Below, piece after piece: positions 6,547-13,298 of a DNA stretch of 18,930 nucleotides. Origin of the DNA: Clostridia bacterium (GTDB lineage Bacteria > Bacillota > Clostridia > Oscillospirales > CAG-272); the NCBI GenBank assembly GCA_017452335.1, contig JAFTMP010000101.1, positions 1-18,930 on the forward strand, read 5' to 3'. How positions within the stretch are numbered: position 1 is the first letter of the stretch; every line of letters starts with the position of its first letter. The notes beneath the pieces were generated by a model. That model saw nothing but the letters and a program-made list of their open reading frames with translations, was not told the DNA's origin and did no database searches. The position numbers were made by a program, and so were the translations under genes.

Positions 6547-6557
6547 CCATAAATTGG
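6547..6557. repeat. 11-bp direct repeat, copy 2 (CCATAAATTGG)
   Basis: Exact second copy of the element at 6503-6513, placed upstream of the sigma-A-like -35 box of spo0A and downstream of the 0A box. Confidence 0.5.
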
Positions 6558-6575
6558 GATTATTTCAAGACACTC

Positions 6576-6582
6576 TTCGACA
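6576..6582 (-). promoter_or_regulatory. Perfect 0A box upstream of spo0A
   Basis: TGTCGAA on the minus strand matches the Spo0A~P binding consensus exactly, about 50 bp upstream of the sigma-A-like -35 box. A second, weaker candidate (AGACGAA, plus strand, 6531-6537) lies between. Spo0A autoregulation through such boxes is established in B. subtilis. A 7-mer alone is weak evidence; its position makes it credible. Confidence 0.5.
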
Positions 6583-6585
6583 AAT

Positions 6586-6816
6586 TCAAGAAAATCCTTT
6601 TGATAACTCCTTGTTGTATCGAAAGAGCAGGTCATCGTACTCCTTAGCTGTAAACCCGCCTTCAAAAAATAGGTCTCTTAGAGTTTTTTTGTATCCGCTT
6701 ACGGTAATGTACAGCCGCAGACGCAATACCGCATCGGTGGCGGAACGGTCATTTTTTCGGAGCATTTGATAAGTGTCTGCAAGAAACAGATCATTGAGAT
6801 GTTGTTGAGGATTCAT
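6586..6816 (-). CDS. Small hypothetical protein upstream of spo0A, probably sporulation-linked
   Basis: 76 residues, not recognised. The composition is that of a folded, charged, helical protein: N-terminus NPQQHLNDLFLADTY, a middle region with MLRKNDRSATDAVLRLRLY and a C-terminus rich in F, Y, K and D. No membrane segment, signal peptide or cysteine is seen. No good ribosome binding site precedes the ATG at 6814-6816: GAAAGGAAG lies about 24 nt away, which lowers confidence in the start. A near-consensus sigma-E promoter at 6885-6913 points into it, and no terminator separates it from spo0A. It occupies the place next to spo0A where spoIVB is commonly found, but is far too short to be SpoIVB and lacks a PDZ or serine-protease motif. 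It may also be an ORF of no consequence. Confidence 0.5.
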   Translation of the reverse strand: MNPQQHLNDLFLADTYQMLRKNDRSATDAVLRLRLYITVSGYKKTLRDLFFEGGFTAKEYDDLLFRYNKELSKGFS

Positions 6817-6849
6817 CGCTATACCGCGCTTTGGAAAAAGCTTCCTTTC

Positions 6850-6883
6850 AAATGAAAAATCACGGAAGCATGCTTCCGTGATT
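6850..6883 (-). terminator. Palindromic terminator at the end of the lon-to-GNAT gene run
   Basis: A perfect 26-bp palindrome (6858-6883, core GGAAGCATGCTTCC) folds into an 11-bp stem with a CATG loop. On the minus strand it is followed by TTTTTCATTTG. It lies 24 nt after the stop of the GNAT-like gene. The predicted start of the sigma-E transcript falls inside the same palindrome, so it may have a second, operator-like role. Confidence 0.7.
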
Positions 6884-6884
6884 C

Positions 6885-6913
6885 ATTGTATGTATCCTCA
6901 TTTAGAACTATTC
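6885..6913 (-). promoter_or_regulatory. Sigma-E-type promoter in front of the 76-aa ORF
   Basis: Minus-strand GAATAGT (6907-6913) and CATACAAT (6885-6892) are exactly 14 nt apart. Against KMATATT-N14/15-CATACAMT this is 6 of 7 and 8 of 8, better than the spoIIIA promoter in this window. The -35 overlaps the stop codon of the GNAT-like gene. Confidence 0.6.
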
Positions 6914-7303
6914 TTGTTCTCTTTTGCAGTGCTCGATGAAAAAGCCCTCGGTATTCAAGTAATAACTGCCGTCGTCTTGCTTCTTGTAGCCCAAAGCCAG
7001 TGTCAAGCGCTCGTTTGAGGGATCAGGACTAATGAAATACCCTTCGGTTGCACCAACCGAATCCATGAAATTCATACACGCCCTGCCGCCGATAAACATG
7101 ACTTCAAAATCCTGCATATCGGGATAGAAGCAGATCTGTCTAAGGCACCCTCTTTTTCCCGAAAAGAAAAAGGTAATGATGCCCGCTTCCTTTTCGTCAA
7201 TAAATGCTTGATAAGCCAGATCTCCCGGATAAAACTCTGCACCGGTACGTTGACACAGGGCACGGCGTTCGTCAATGCTTTGCATGGGAAGGATCTTAAA
7301 CAT
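6908..7303 (-). CDS. Uncharacterised protein, possibly GNAT-acetyltransferase-like
   Basis: 131 residues. The layout (MFKILPM...ERRALCQRTG, then YQAFIDEKEAGIITFFFSG, LRQICFYPD, EVMFIGGRACMNFMDSVGA, LALGYKKQDDG) alternates strands and helices like a short GNAT-fold protein, ending with the 'LGY/F-KK' element common near the GNAT C-terminus. I do not see a clear acetyl-CoA pyrophosphate loop (Q/RxxGxG/A), so enzymatic activity is doubtful. The start overlaps the rluB stop by 8 nt, and AAGGGAG sits 9 nt upstream inside the end of rluB, so it is the last gene of that operon. Substrate unknown; the GNAT call is a tentative fold guess. Confidence 0.7.
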   Translation of the reverse strand: MFKILPMQSIDERRALCQRTGAEFYPGDLAYQAFIDEKEAGIITFFFSGKRGCLRQICFYPDMQDFEVMFIGGRACMNFMDSVGATEGYFISPDPSNERLTLALGYKKQDDGSYYLNTEGFFIEHCKREQE

Positions 7304-8024
7304 TGTTTTGAACTCCCTTCAAATAGGACACCTGTTCTCCCGTCAGATACCGCCATTCTCCTCTGCGCAGTCTGCCCAGCGTCAGCTTTCCAATGGCGAT
7401 GCGCTTTAAGTGGCGAACCTTTAAGCCCGCTTGCTCGCACATTTTTCTGATCTGTCTGTTTCTGCCTTCATAAAGGGTCATTTGCAGAAGGGTACGCCCT
7501 TCGCCTCTGGAAAGCACCTCGGTGTATACGGGACGGATCTTGTATCCGTCGATCACCATAGGGGAGAGCAGAAGCCTATACTGCTCCTCGGTGATCTCTC
7601 CTTCCACCTTTACATTATAAATTTTGGGTATATCATGGCTGGGGTGCGTCAGTTTTTCAGTCAGCGCCCCGTCATCGGTAAGCAAAAGTAGTCCTTCCGA
7701 TGCCATATCCAGGCGCCCAATGGGATAAACTCTGCGGTCAAGTCCCTTTAAAAGGTCGGTTACACAAGGACGCCCCTTTTCATCATTGGTGGTGGTTACG
7801 TATCCTGCAGGCTTGTTGAGCATGATGTAGATATGCTCTCCACGGGGCATGGTAACCTTGCGTCCCTTGTAGCGCACCTCATCCTTTCCGGGAAAGATCT
7901 TTAAGCCTATTTCGGCTTGTTCACCGTTTACAGTAATTTCGCCGTTACGAATAGCCTCCTCGGCTGCTCTTCTGGACATGAGTCCGCAGTCGGCAATATA
8001 TTTTTGAATGCGAAGCTGTGGCAT
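7296..8024 (-). CDS. rluB: 23S rRNA pseudouridine synthase, RluB/RsuA family
   Basis: 242 residues. An N-terminal S4 RNA-binding domain (about 4-60: LRIQKYIADCGLMSRRAAEE, ITVNG) is followed by the RsuA/RluB/RluE/RluF catalytic domain. That domain has the signature GRLD at 103-106 with catalytic D106, the pre-motif LNKPAGYVTT and the late motif YEGRNRQIRKMCEQAG. RluB converts a uridine of helix 89 in 23S rRNA to pseudouridine. The exact target within this subfamily is inferred. AAAGGAT precedes the ATG. The gene sits between dacF and the GNAT-like gene, the usual Clostridia order (scpA-scpB-...-dacF-rluB). Confidence 0.9.
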   Translation of the reverse strand: MPQLRIQKYIADCGLMSRRAAEEAIRNGEITVNGEQAEIGLKIFPGKDEVRYKGRKVTMPRGEHIYIMLNKPAGYVTTTNDEKGRPCVTDLLKGLDRRVYPIGRLDMASEGLLLLTDDGALTEKLTHPSHDIPKIYNVKVEGEITEEQYRLLLSPMVIDGYKIRPVYTEVLSRGEGRTLLQMTLYEGRNRQIRKMCEQAGLKVRHLKRIAIGKLTLGRLRRGEWRYLTGEQVSYLKGVQNNV

Positions 8025-8050
8025 GATGTATCCTTTCTTTTATGACAGTC

Positions 8051-9175
8051 CTATGTGTGAAACAATCCTTGAAAAAATGAAATAATGGCAGAGAAAAAGC
8101 GGGCGATTGGTCCTTTTTCGGGGGGCAGGACCAGATTCTCTTCTGCATAAATGGGAATGGTGTCAATGGTGGTTCCGTTAAGAACGACTAAGATCTGTCC
8201 CACACGCTCCCCTTTGTCAATGGGGGCAAATAGAAAATGAGGGCAGTTTAGTGAAAAGGAAACCTGAGATTCCGGCTCTGTCAGCAGGGCGTAGCCTTCT
8301 GCATAGACGGGAACCCTCAAGGTACTGCCCGCCACGGGAAGTGTTCCTTCAAAACCGCTGTAGAGCACGCGTTTGACTTTGGAAAAACCATAAGAATAGA
8401 GATCCTTGTGGCTTTGCCAGTCAGCCCTGCAATTGATGGTTACGCAAATGAGGGTGGTATCCTCTCTTTTACAAGCACTGACCAAACATCTGCCTGCGCG
8501 GATGGTGTAGCCTGTTTTCACGCCGATGCATCCCTCAAGGCTGTAAAGCAGGCGATTATGGTTGGTGAGCGCACGCTGATTTTCACCGCTTCCCGCAAGA
8601 TAGCTTTTGGTGGAAACGATCCTGCAAAAGCTTTCGTTTTCAAGTGCGTGGGCAGTAAGCTTTGCAAGATCCGCGGCAGAGGCATAGTGCTCTTCGTGAT
8701 CCAGCCCGTGAGGATTGGTGAAATGACTGTTTTCCATCCCCAGCTTTTGTGCCTTTTCATTCATCAAGCGGGCAAACTCTTCAATACTGCCCGCCGTATG
8801 AATGGCAAGAGCACTTGCCGCATCATTGGCAGACCGAAGCATTAAGCAGTATAGTAAATCAATAATGCTGATCTGCTCGCCATGGCGCAGATAGGCAGAG
8901 GAACCCTCTACACCTACCGCATCCGTGGGGACGGTGATCACTTCATTTGGATCACAATGCTCCAGCACTACAAGGCAGGTCATGATTTTTGTGGTGCTTG
9001 CCATAGGAAGCGGTGCATTTGCATTTTTTTCATATAGTATCTGCCCCGTGCTTGCCTCCATTAAAATGACTGCGGTGGCATCTACTGCGGGTTTGGTTAC
9101 TTGTGCGCTTACGGATAGGGGAAGACCGGTAAGTAAAAGGGAGAGGACAAGGATCAATAAGATGAGTTTTTTCAT
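8051..9175 (-). CDS. dacF: D-alanyl-D-alanine carboxypeptidase, DacF type
   Basis: 374 residues from the ATG at 9173-9175 (GGAG 8 nt upstream; a longer frame lacks a ribosome binding site and would bury the signal peptide). A signal peptide (about 1-24, ending SVSA-Q) is followed by the penicillin-binding peptidase domain with SxxK at 60-63 (STTK), SxN at 115-117 (SAN) and KTG at 220-222. A PBP5-type C-terminal beta domain and a terminal amphipathic helix (RFFSAIISFFQGLF) follow; this helix tethers such enzymes to the outer face of the membrane. DacF trims peptide side chains and sets cortex cross-linking during sporulation. It is separated from ytfJ by 128 nt that hold no gene. Confidence 0.92.
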   Translation of the reverse strand: MKKLILLILVLSLLLTGLPLSVSAQVTKPAVDATAVILMEASTGQILYEKNANAPLPMASTTKIMTCLVVLEHCDPNEVITVPTDAVGVEGSSAYLRHGEQISIIDLLYCLMLRSANDAASALAIHTAGSIEEFARLMNEKAQKLGMENSHFTNPHGLDHEEHYASAADLAKLTAHALENESFCRIVSTKSYLAGSGENQRALTNHNRLLYSLEGCIGVKTGYTIRAGRCLVSACKREDTTLICVTINCRADWQSHKDLYSYGFSKVKRVLYSGFEGTLPVAGSTLRVPVYAEGYALLTEPESQVSFSLNCPHFLFAPIDKGERVGQILVVLNGTTIDTIPIYAEENLVLPPEKGPIARFFSAIISFFQGLFHT

Positions 9176-9303
9176 AGAATCAGCTCCGTGAGCGGTCGAT
9201 AAATACTTGCTGTTTCTAAACGGATACAGCACCGCTTTTTGCTATCCTATGGTACAGATCATAAAAATATGCCCTTGTCCCCGCTTAATAATGATCCTGT
9301 TGC

Positions 9304-9756
9304 TTAGTCGCAGGGTGTTTCGTCATCCTTCTTCTTAAAGGTAGACAGGGTGCTCCTCAGTTTTTCGGCAATTTCGGGAGAACGCTCTAAAACGTCAATG
9401 ACCGATTCGATGATGCTCACTGCCGTGGGTCTGTTGGAAGCGGCATCTACGGTAAGCAGTTCCACCGTTCCGCTTGCCTTCACCACCAAAAATCCGATGG
9501 GGCTCACGGTAATACCGGTTCCGCCGCCGCCACCGAAGGAAGTAACCTTCTGGGGATCGTTGACGGTGCCTGCGGGCATGTTTTTTCCAAAATAGTCAAG
9601 TCCACCGGTTGCAAGACCCACCGAAACCTTGCTGACAGGGATGATGGTTACGCCGTTGTCCATTTGAAGGGGGGCACCAAGGACGGTATTGGCATCAATG
9701 ATCTCTTTTGCGCCCTCAAGGGCGGTGCGTACCAGATCTGTTTGTTTGCTTGACAT
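9304..9756 (-). CDS. ytfJ: GerW/YtfJ family sporulation protein
   Basis: 150 residues. The core (ALEGAKEIIDANTVLGAPL, TIIPVSKVSVGLATGG, FGGGGGTGITVSPIGFLVV) is the YtfJ/GerW signature, including the glycine-rich loop. The tail is a charged helix (VIDVLERSPEIAEKLRSTL). In B. subtilis the protein is made in the forespore and is needed for germination with some nutrients; its biochemical activity is unknown. GAGG lies 9 nt before the ATG. Its pairing with DUF2953 upstream and scpB further up is the common Firmicute neighbourhood. Confidence 0.93.
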   Translation of the reverse strand: MSSKQTDLVRTALEGAKEIIDANTVLGAPLQMDNGVTIIPVSKVSVGLATGGLDYFGKNMPAGTVNDPQKVTSFGGGGGTGITVSPIGFLVVKASGTVELLTVDAASNRPTAVSIIESVIDVLERSPEIAEKLRSTLSTFKKKDDETPCD

Positions 9757-9809
9757 GATTATATCCTCACTTTTTTAGTTTTTGAATGAGTTGATTGCTA
9801 TTGAATAGT

Positions 9810-10472
9810 TTAATTGACGGGAGGTTCATCCTCAGTGAATTCTCTAAGGTAGGTCATCAGTGCAGGTAAAACCACCCGCAGTGCCCGATAAAGACAGATG
9901 GAAAGCTCCACCTCGCACAGCGCAGTGGAGGTTTGTGCTGAAAAATCACACCGTATATCTACGGTTCCGGAGGCTTTCTTTTTAAGCTTGGTGTGTTCGT
10001 CCAAAAAGGCAAGAAGGGCGTATGCGCTATTGACCGCCGCGGCGTAACGCAGGGCACTTTTAGCGGCATCCGATGAGCCGATGATGATTTCAAGCCGAGA
10101 GATCCGTACCGTTAAATTTTTCCCAAGGCGTTCCAAAAGAGGGAAGATCACCAGATCTAAAAGTCTGTAGGTATGCTCAATAGTATCTTTAATACGATCC
10201 CATTTTTTGGTTGGTCTTTCTTTTTTTGCTTCATGCTTAACAGGAGAAGCTTGAGGCTTTTTTCTCTTTTTCCGCTTTGTTTGATACTCGGGCAGATGCT
10301 CCTTCATCTTCCACTTTTTTTTCTTTTTTGGAAAGATGGAAAAGGAAAGAAACAGCACCTTTACCTGCAGGCAGGGCTTTCCGTCATAGCAAAATAGAAG
10401 ACGAACGGGAAGGGTGAATAGCAGTACGAGCAGCCCGGTGAGGCTCAACAGTATCAAAAGAAAAATTTTCAG
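9810..10472 (-). CDS. DUF2953 membrane-anchored protein, predicted CTG start
   Basis: 220 residues if begun at the CTG at 10470-10472. AAAGGAGG (10481-10488) lies exactly 8 nt upstream of this codon. The only other candidates in frame are ATT (six nucleotides further) and a TTG at 10455-10457, neither with a ribosome binding site at proper distance. The protein would begin MKIFLLILLSLTG, an N-terminal membrane segment, then a very basic lysine-rich stretch (about 45-85) and a C-terminal DUF2953 domain (ISRLEIIIGSSDAA, VDIRCDF, then a membrane-associated helix). The family is YtfI-like and found beside ytfJ in spore-formers; no function is established. It follows scpB by 40 nt. Confidence 0.85.
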   Translation of the reverse strand: MKIFLLILLSLTGLLVLLFTLPVRLLFCYDGKPCLQVKVLFLSFSIFPKKKKKWKMKEHLPEYQTKRKKRKKPQASPVKHEAKKERPTKKWDRIKDTIEHTYRLLDLVIFPLLERLGKNLTVRISRLEIIIGSSDAAKSALRYAAAVNSAYALLAFLDEHTKLKKKASGTVDIRCDFSAQTSTALCEVELSICLYRALRVVLPALMTYLREFTEDEPPVN

Positions 10473-10512
10473 TGCTCTCGCCTCCTTTGTCCCTTACCGA
10501 TTTGCAAGGCGA

Positions 10513-11139
10513 TCACTTTGTAAGCGCTTCCTCCTTGCTTTCTTCACTGATGATGGTCGTTTGTTCAACCGGATCCTGGCGTACGGCAAGAGGAGAGTCG
10601 CAGTTGGGCAGTTCTTCAAGAGAGCCTATTCCAAATACGCGTAAAAATTCCATCGTTGTACCGTAGAGAATGGGTTTTCCCGGTGCATCCAACCGTCCCT
10701 TTGCTTCAATGAGCTGTTTATCGCAAAGCGTTCCGATCGCCCAGGAGCAGTCAACGCCCCGTACCTGCTCGATATACGCCTTGGTCACAGGTTGACTGTA
10801 GGCAACGATGGCGAGCACCTCTAAGCAGGAATTGGAAAGCTTGCCCGAGGAACGGATACCCATGGCTGTGCGGATATAGTCCTTATACTGCTCCTTGGAG
10901 CAAAGCTGGCAGGATTCCTCCATAACCAGTAAAAGGATGCCCCTATCTGCGCGGTTGTATTCAGACGCCAGCTCTTCTGCCAAATAGCGCATCTCTTTTT
11001 CGCTCTTACCGAAGGTCTCCCCCAGCTTTTCAAAGCTCAGCGGATATCCTGCGGCAAAGAGCACTGCTTCAAGAGCCGCCTTTTGCTCATCGTCATTTAA
11101 TAGTTCAATTGTTTGTTGCTGCAAATTTGTCTCGCTCAT
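10513..11139 (-). CDS. scpB: Segregation and condensation protein B
   Basis: 208 residues from the ATG at 11137-11139 (GGAG 4 nt upstream, inside the end of scpA). Two winged-helix domains are recognisable: AALEAVLFAAGYPLSFEKLG at the N-terminus and NSCLEVLAIVAYSQPVTKAYIEQVRGVDC in the second half, the ScpB hallmark. ScpB forms the condensin complex with ScpA and SMC and helps load and compact the chromosome. The tail is acidic and disordered (EESKEEALTK). It overlaps scpA by 35 nt, so expression is coupled. Confidence 0.94.
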   Translation of the reverse strand: MSETNLQQQTIELLNDDEQKAALEAVLFAAGYPLSFEKLGETFGKSEKEMRYLAEELASEYNRADRGILLLVMEESCQLCSKEQYKDYIRTAMGIRSSGKLSNSCLEVLAIVAYSQPVTKAYIEQVRGVDCSWAIGTLCDKQLIEAKGRLDAPGKPILYGTTMEFLRVFGIGSLEELPNCDSPLAVRQDPVEQTTIISEESKEEALTK

Positions 11140-11902
11140 GATTGATCTCCAATAAGGGATTTTCCGGATCATCGGACACGATGGCGATCTGTCCGCGTCT
11201 GATCAACTGCAAAAGTGCAATGAAGGACGCTACCAGCTCCGAACGGGTGCGGGATTGCGCCATCAGCTCCTCAAAGCTTACAGGTGCTTTCTTTTTCAGC
11301 ATGTATTTGAGCATAGAAACCACCTTTTCGTGAATGGGCGTCACCTTTGCCGTGGCGATGGTTTTTAAGTTCTTTTCGGGCTCATCGGTCTTTGCAAGAT
11401 CCATGAGTCTGCGCCGCTTTTCAATGCGCTCAAATGCCTTTGCCAAAAATTCCAGCTCCTGCGGTGCCACAAAGGTCTTGTCCACGTCAATTTCTTCGCT
11501 TTCCTTTGCCATTCTGCCGCTGTATACTTGATAAAGCCCGTTTAACTCGATTGCCGCTTCCTTGGCTTTTTTGTAGTCCATCAAGGCGCTGACAAGCTGG
11601 GCTCTGGGGTCGGGGGCGGCAGGGTCAGCCGAACCCGGCAGGAGCATTTTGCTTTTGATGAGCATCAGTTCCGCCGCCATGGCGATAAAATCGCCTGCGA
11701 TCTCCGAATCGGTCTTGTCCAGCTCATTCACATATTCCATATACTGATCCAAGATCAGCGCGATGGGAATATCGAAGATATCCACCTTATTGCGGGCGAT
11801 GAGCTTTAAAAGCAGATCCAGCGGTCCTTCAAACACCTCAAGCTGGTAGCGCGGACCAAGGGAGGTCTGTTCGTTGAAATTCAGCTTTTGCGTTTCGTTC
11901 AT
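11105..11902 (-). CDS. scpA: Segregation and condensation protein A
   Basis: 265 residues from the ATG at 11900-11902, which overlaps the stop of the M50 protease gene (ATGA). A GTG five codons upstream is the alternative; neither has a strong ribosome binding site, so coupling is likely. The N-terminal kleisin motif YQLEVFEGPLDLLLKLI is unmistakable. The C-terminal winged helix (VSFEELMAQSRTRSELVASF) binds SMC. ScpA bridges the SMC heads and recruits ScpB. Length is close to the family norm (251 in B. subtilis). Confidence 0.95.
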   Translation of the reverse strand: MNETQKLNFNEQTSLGPRYQLEVFEGPLDLLLKLIARNKVDIFDIPIALILDQYMEYVNELDKTDSEIAGDFIAMAAELMLIKSKMLLPGSADPAAPDPRAQLVSALMDYKKAKEAAIELNGLYQVYSGRMAKESEEIDVDKTFVAPQELEFLAKAFERIEKRRRLMDLAKTDEPEKNLKTIATAKVTPIHEKVVSMLKYMLKKKAPVSFEELMAQSRTRSELVASFIALLQLIRRGQIAIVSDDPENPLLEINHERDKFAATNN

Positions 11903-12648
11903 ATCAGAAGCACCCACGAAAAGCTTAAAAAGACCAGTTCAATGAACAGGCTGAATATCGTTCCGAGAGCATCCCCGAAGAAATAGAAAAGGGCAAGAAA
12001 GCCGAACATGATATAGCGCTCGTATTTCATGATGCCAAAGTAATATTTGTCGGGCAGGAATACGAAGGCAAGGCGCGAGCCGTCAAAGGGAGGGATGGGA
12101 ATGAGATTGAACAGCGCCAAAGAGAAATTCAAGGTAGCATAGATCCAAAGAAGTGCAAAAAGGATGCAGACGATCTTCTCGATCATGGTGCCGTCAATGA
12201 TCTTGGAAAAGTAGTAGAAGAACAGTACATCGCTTCCTTCATATCCGATAGATCCGAAAAAGAGTCTGGTTCCCACGATCATCAGTGCCGTGGCAACAAA
12301 GCCTTGTACTAAGTTGGAAAGCGGACCCGCAATGGCAGTCAGTGCCATATCTCTTTTGGGTTTCTTAAAATAACGGCTGTTGATGGGAACGGGATTTGCC
12401 CAGCCCACACCAAAGATCAGCATGGAAAGCGCACCCAAGGGATTTAAATGCTTGAGAGGATTGATGGTGATCCTGCCAAGGTTTCTTGCCGTGGGATCAC
12501 CCAGCTTATTTGCCATCCAACCGTGTGCAGCCTCGTGGATAGAGAGGGAGAGCAGCATGGCGGGAATACGCAAAAGCAGAGTGACCAGGGCATAGATGAT
12601 CAATATTTGATTACCCGACGTGAAGTAGGATAAAAGACTAAAAAACAT
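11899..12648 (-). CDS. Site-2-protease family zinc metalloprotease (M50), YwhC-like
   Basis: 249 residues with about five membrane segments. The zinc-binding HEAAH is at 38-42, and the second metal site is in NLIPIPPFDG with D189. The stretch between (LGDPTARNLGRITINPLKHL) is typical of the YwhC/small S2P group. These enzymes cut membrane proteins within the bilayer; substrates of this subgroup are mostly unknown. It is unlike SpoIVFB, so a direct pro-sigma-K role should not be assumed. AAAGGAG precedes the ATG by 5-6 nt. It is often next to scpA in Clostridia, as here. Confidence 0.92.
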   Translation of the reverse strand: MFFSLLSYFTSGNQILIIYALVTLLLRIPAMLLSLSIHEAAHGWMANKLGDPTARNLGRITINPLKHLNPLGALSMLIFGVGWANPVPINSRYFKKPKRDMALTAIAGPLSNLVQGFVATALMIVGTRLFFGSIGYEGSDVLFFYYFSKIIDGTMIEKIVCILFALLWIYATLNFSLALFNLIPIPPFDGSRLAFVFLPDKYYFGIMKYERYIMFGFLALFYFFGDALGTIFSLFIELVFLSFSWVLLI

Positions 12649-12678
12649 AGCGCTCCTTTCTCCTGACCGAAGTACATT

Positions 12679-13275
12679 TTATCGGTCAAGCAGAGTAAAG
12701 ATCTTTTTTCGAATATCGTCTGCCGCAACAGGCTTTAAGGAGGAGAAGGGGATAATATCCGCCTGCTCGGAAATGAGAGGGTGGGTGCGCAGAGCGTCCT
12801 TCATCTTGTTAAAGTCTGTGACATTGAGCTTATCGGATTTTGTGGCAACCACAAAATAGGGAATGCCCGTTTCGTTTAAAAAAGAAAGCATCATGTTGTC
12901 ATCGGTGGTGGGTCCCGTTTTCATGTCAATGAGCTGTACCACCAGATCGGGCTGGTGTTCACCTGCAAGATAGCCGTCTACTAAGGAGGACCACTTCTTT
13001 TGTTCCTCAGCACTGTGGCGTGCATAGCCGTACCCGGGCAGGTCCACCAAATAGAACTGCTTATCCACGTTGTAGAAGTTCACTGTAATGGTTTTACCGG
13101 GGGCAGAGGACACGCGGGCAAGGCTTTTGCGCCCAAGCACTCTGTTAATCAGACTGCTCTTGCCAACGTTGGAGCGTCCCGAAAAGGCAACCTGGGGAAG
13201 CTGATCCTTGGGGAACTGGGACACAAAGCCCGCAGACATGGTTAAATTGACGTTATTTAAGTTGGGTTTGAGCAT
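12679..13275 (-). CDS. engB: Ribosome biogenesis GTPase EngB/YsxC
   Basis: 198 residues. GTPase motifs are in order: G1 GRSNVGKSS (about 33-41), G2 around PGKTITVNFY, G3 DLPGYGYA, G4 TKSDKL (T-K-S-D, the usual EngB variant) and G5 SSLKP. EngB is an essential GTPase that helps assemble the 50S subunit. AAGGAA lies 7 nt before the ATG. It sits directly after lon, an arrangement also seen in Bacillus (lonA-ysxC). Confidence 0.95.
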   Translation of the reverse strand: MLKPNLNNVNLTMSAGFVSQFPKDQLPQVAFSGRSNVGKSSLINRVLGRKSLARVSSAPGKTITVNFYNVDKQFYLVDLPGYGYARHSAEEQKKWSSLVDGYLAGEHQPDLVVQLIDMKTGPTTDDNMMLSFLNETGIPYFVVATKSDKLNVTDFNKMKDALRTHPLISEQADIIPFSSLKPVAADDIRKKIFTLLDR

Positions 13276-13298
13276 GGTTGTTCCTTTCTTGAGATTGT

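Noticed and set aside
6405..6665. 86-codon minus-strand frame between the 76-aa ORF and spo0A
   Set aside because: Runs through the spo0A promoter region and overlaps the 76-aa ORF in another phase; no ribosome binding site and no protein-like pattern.
6586..6816. 76-aa ORF as a truncated spoIVB
   Set aside because: No PDZ domain, no serine-protease motif, no signal anchor, and far too short.
11899..12648. M50 protease as SpoIVFB
   Set aside because: The layout (HEAAH near residue 40, NLIPIPPFDG near 181-190) is that of the YwhC-type group and no spoIVFA lies beside it.
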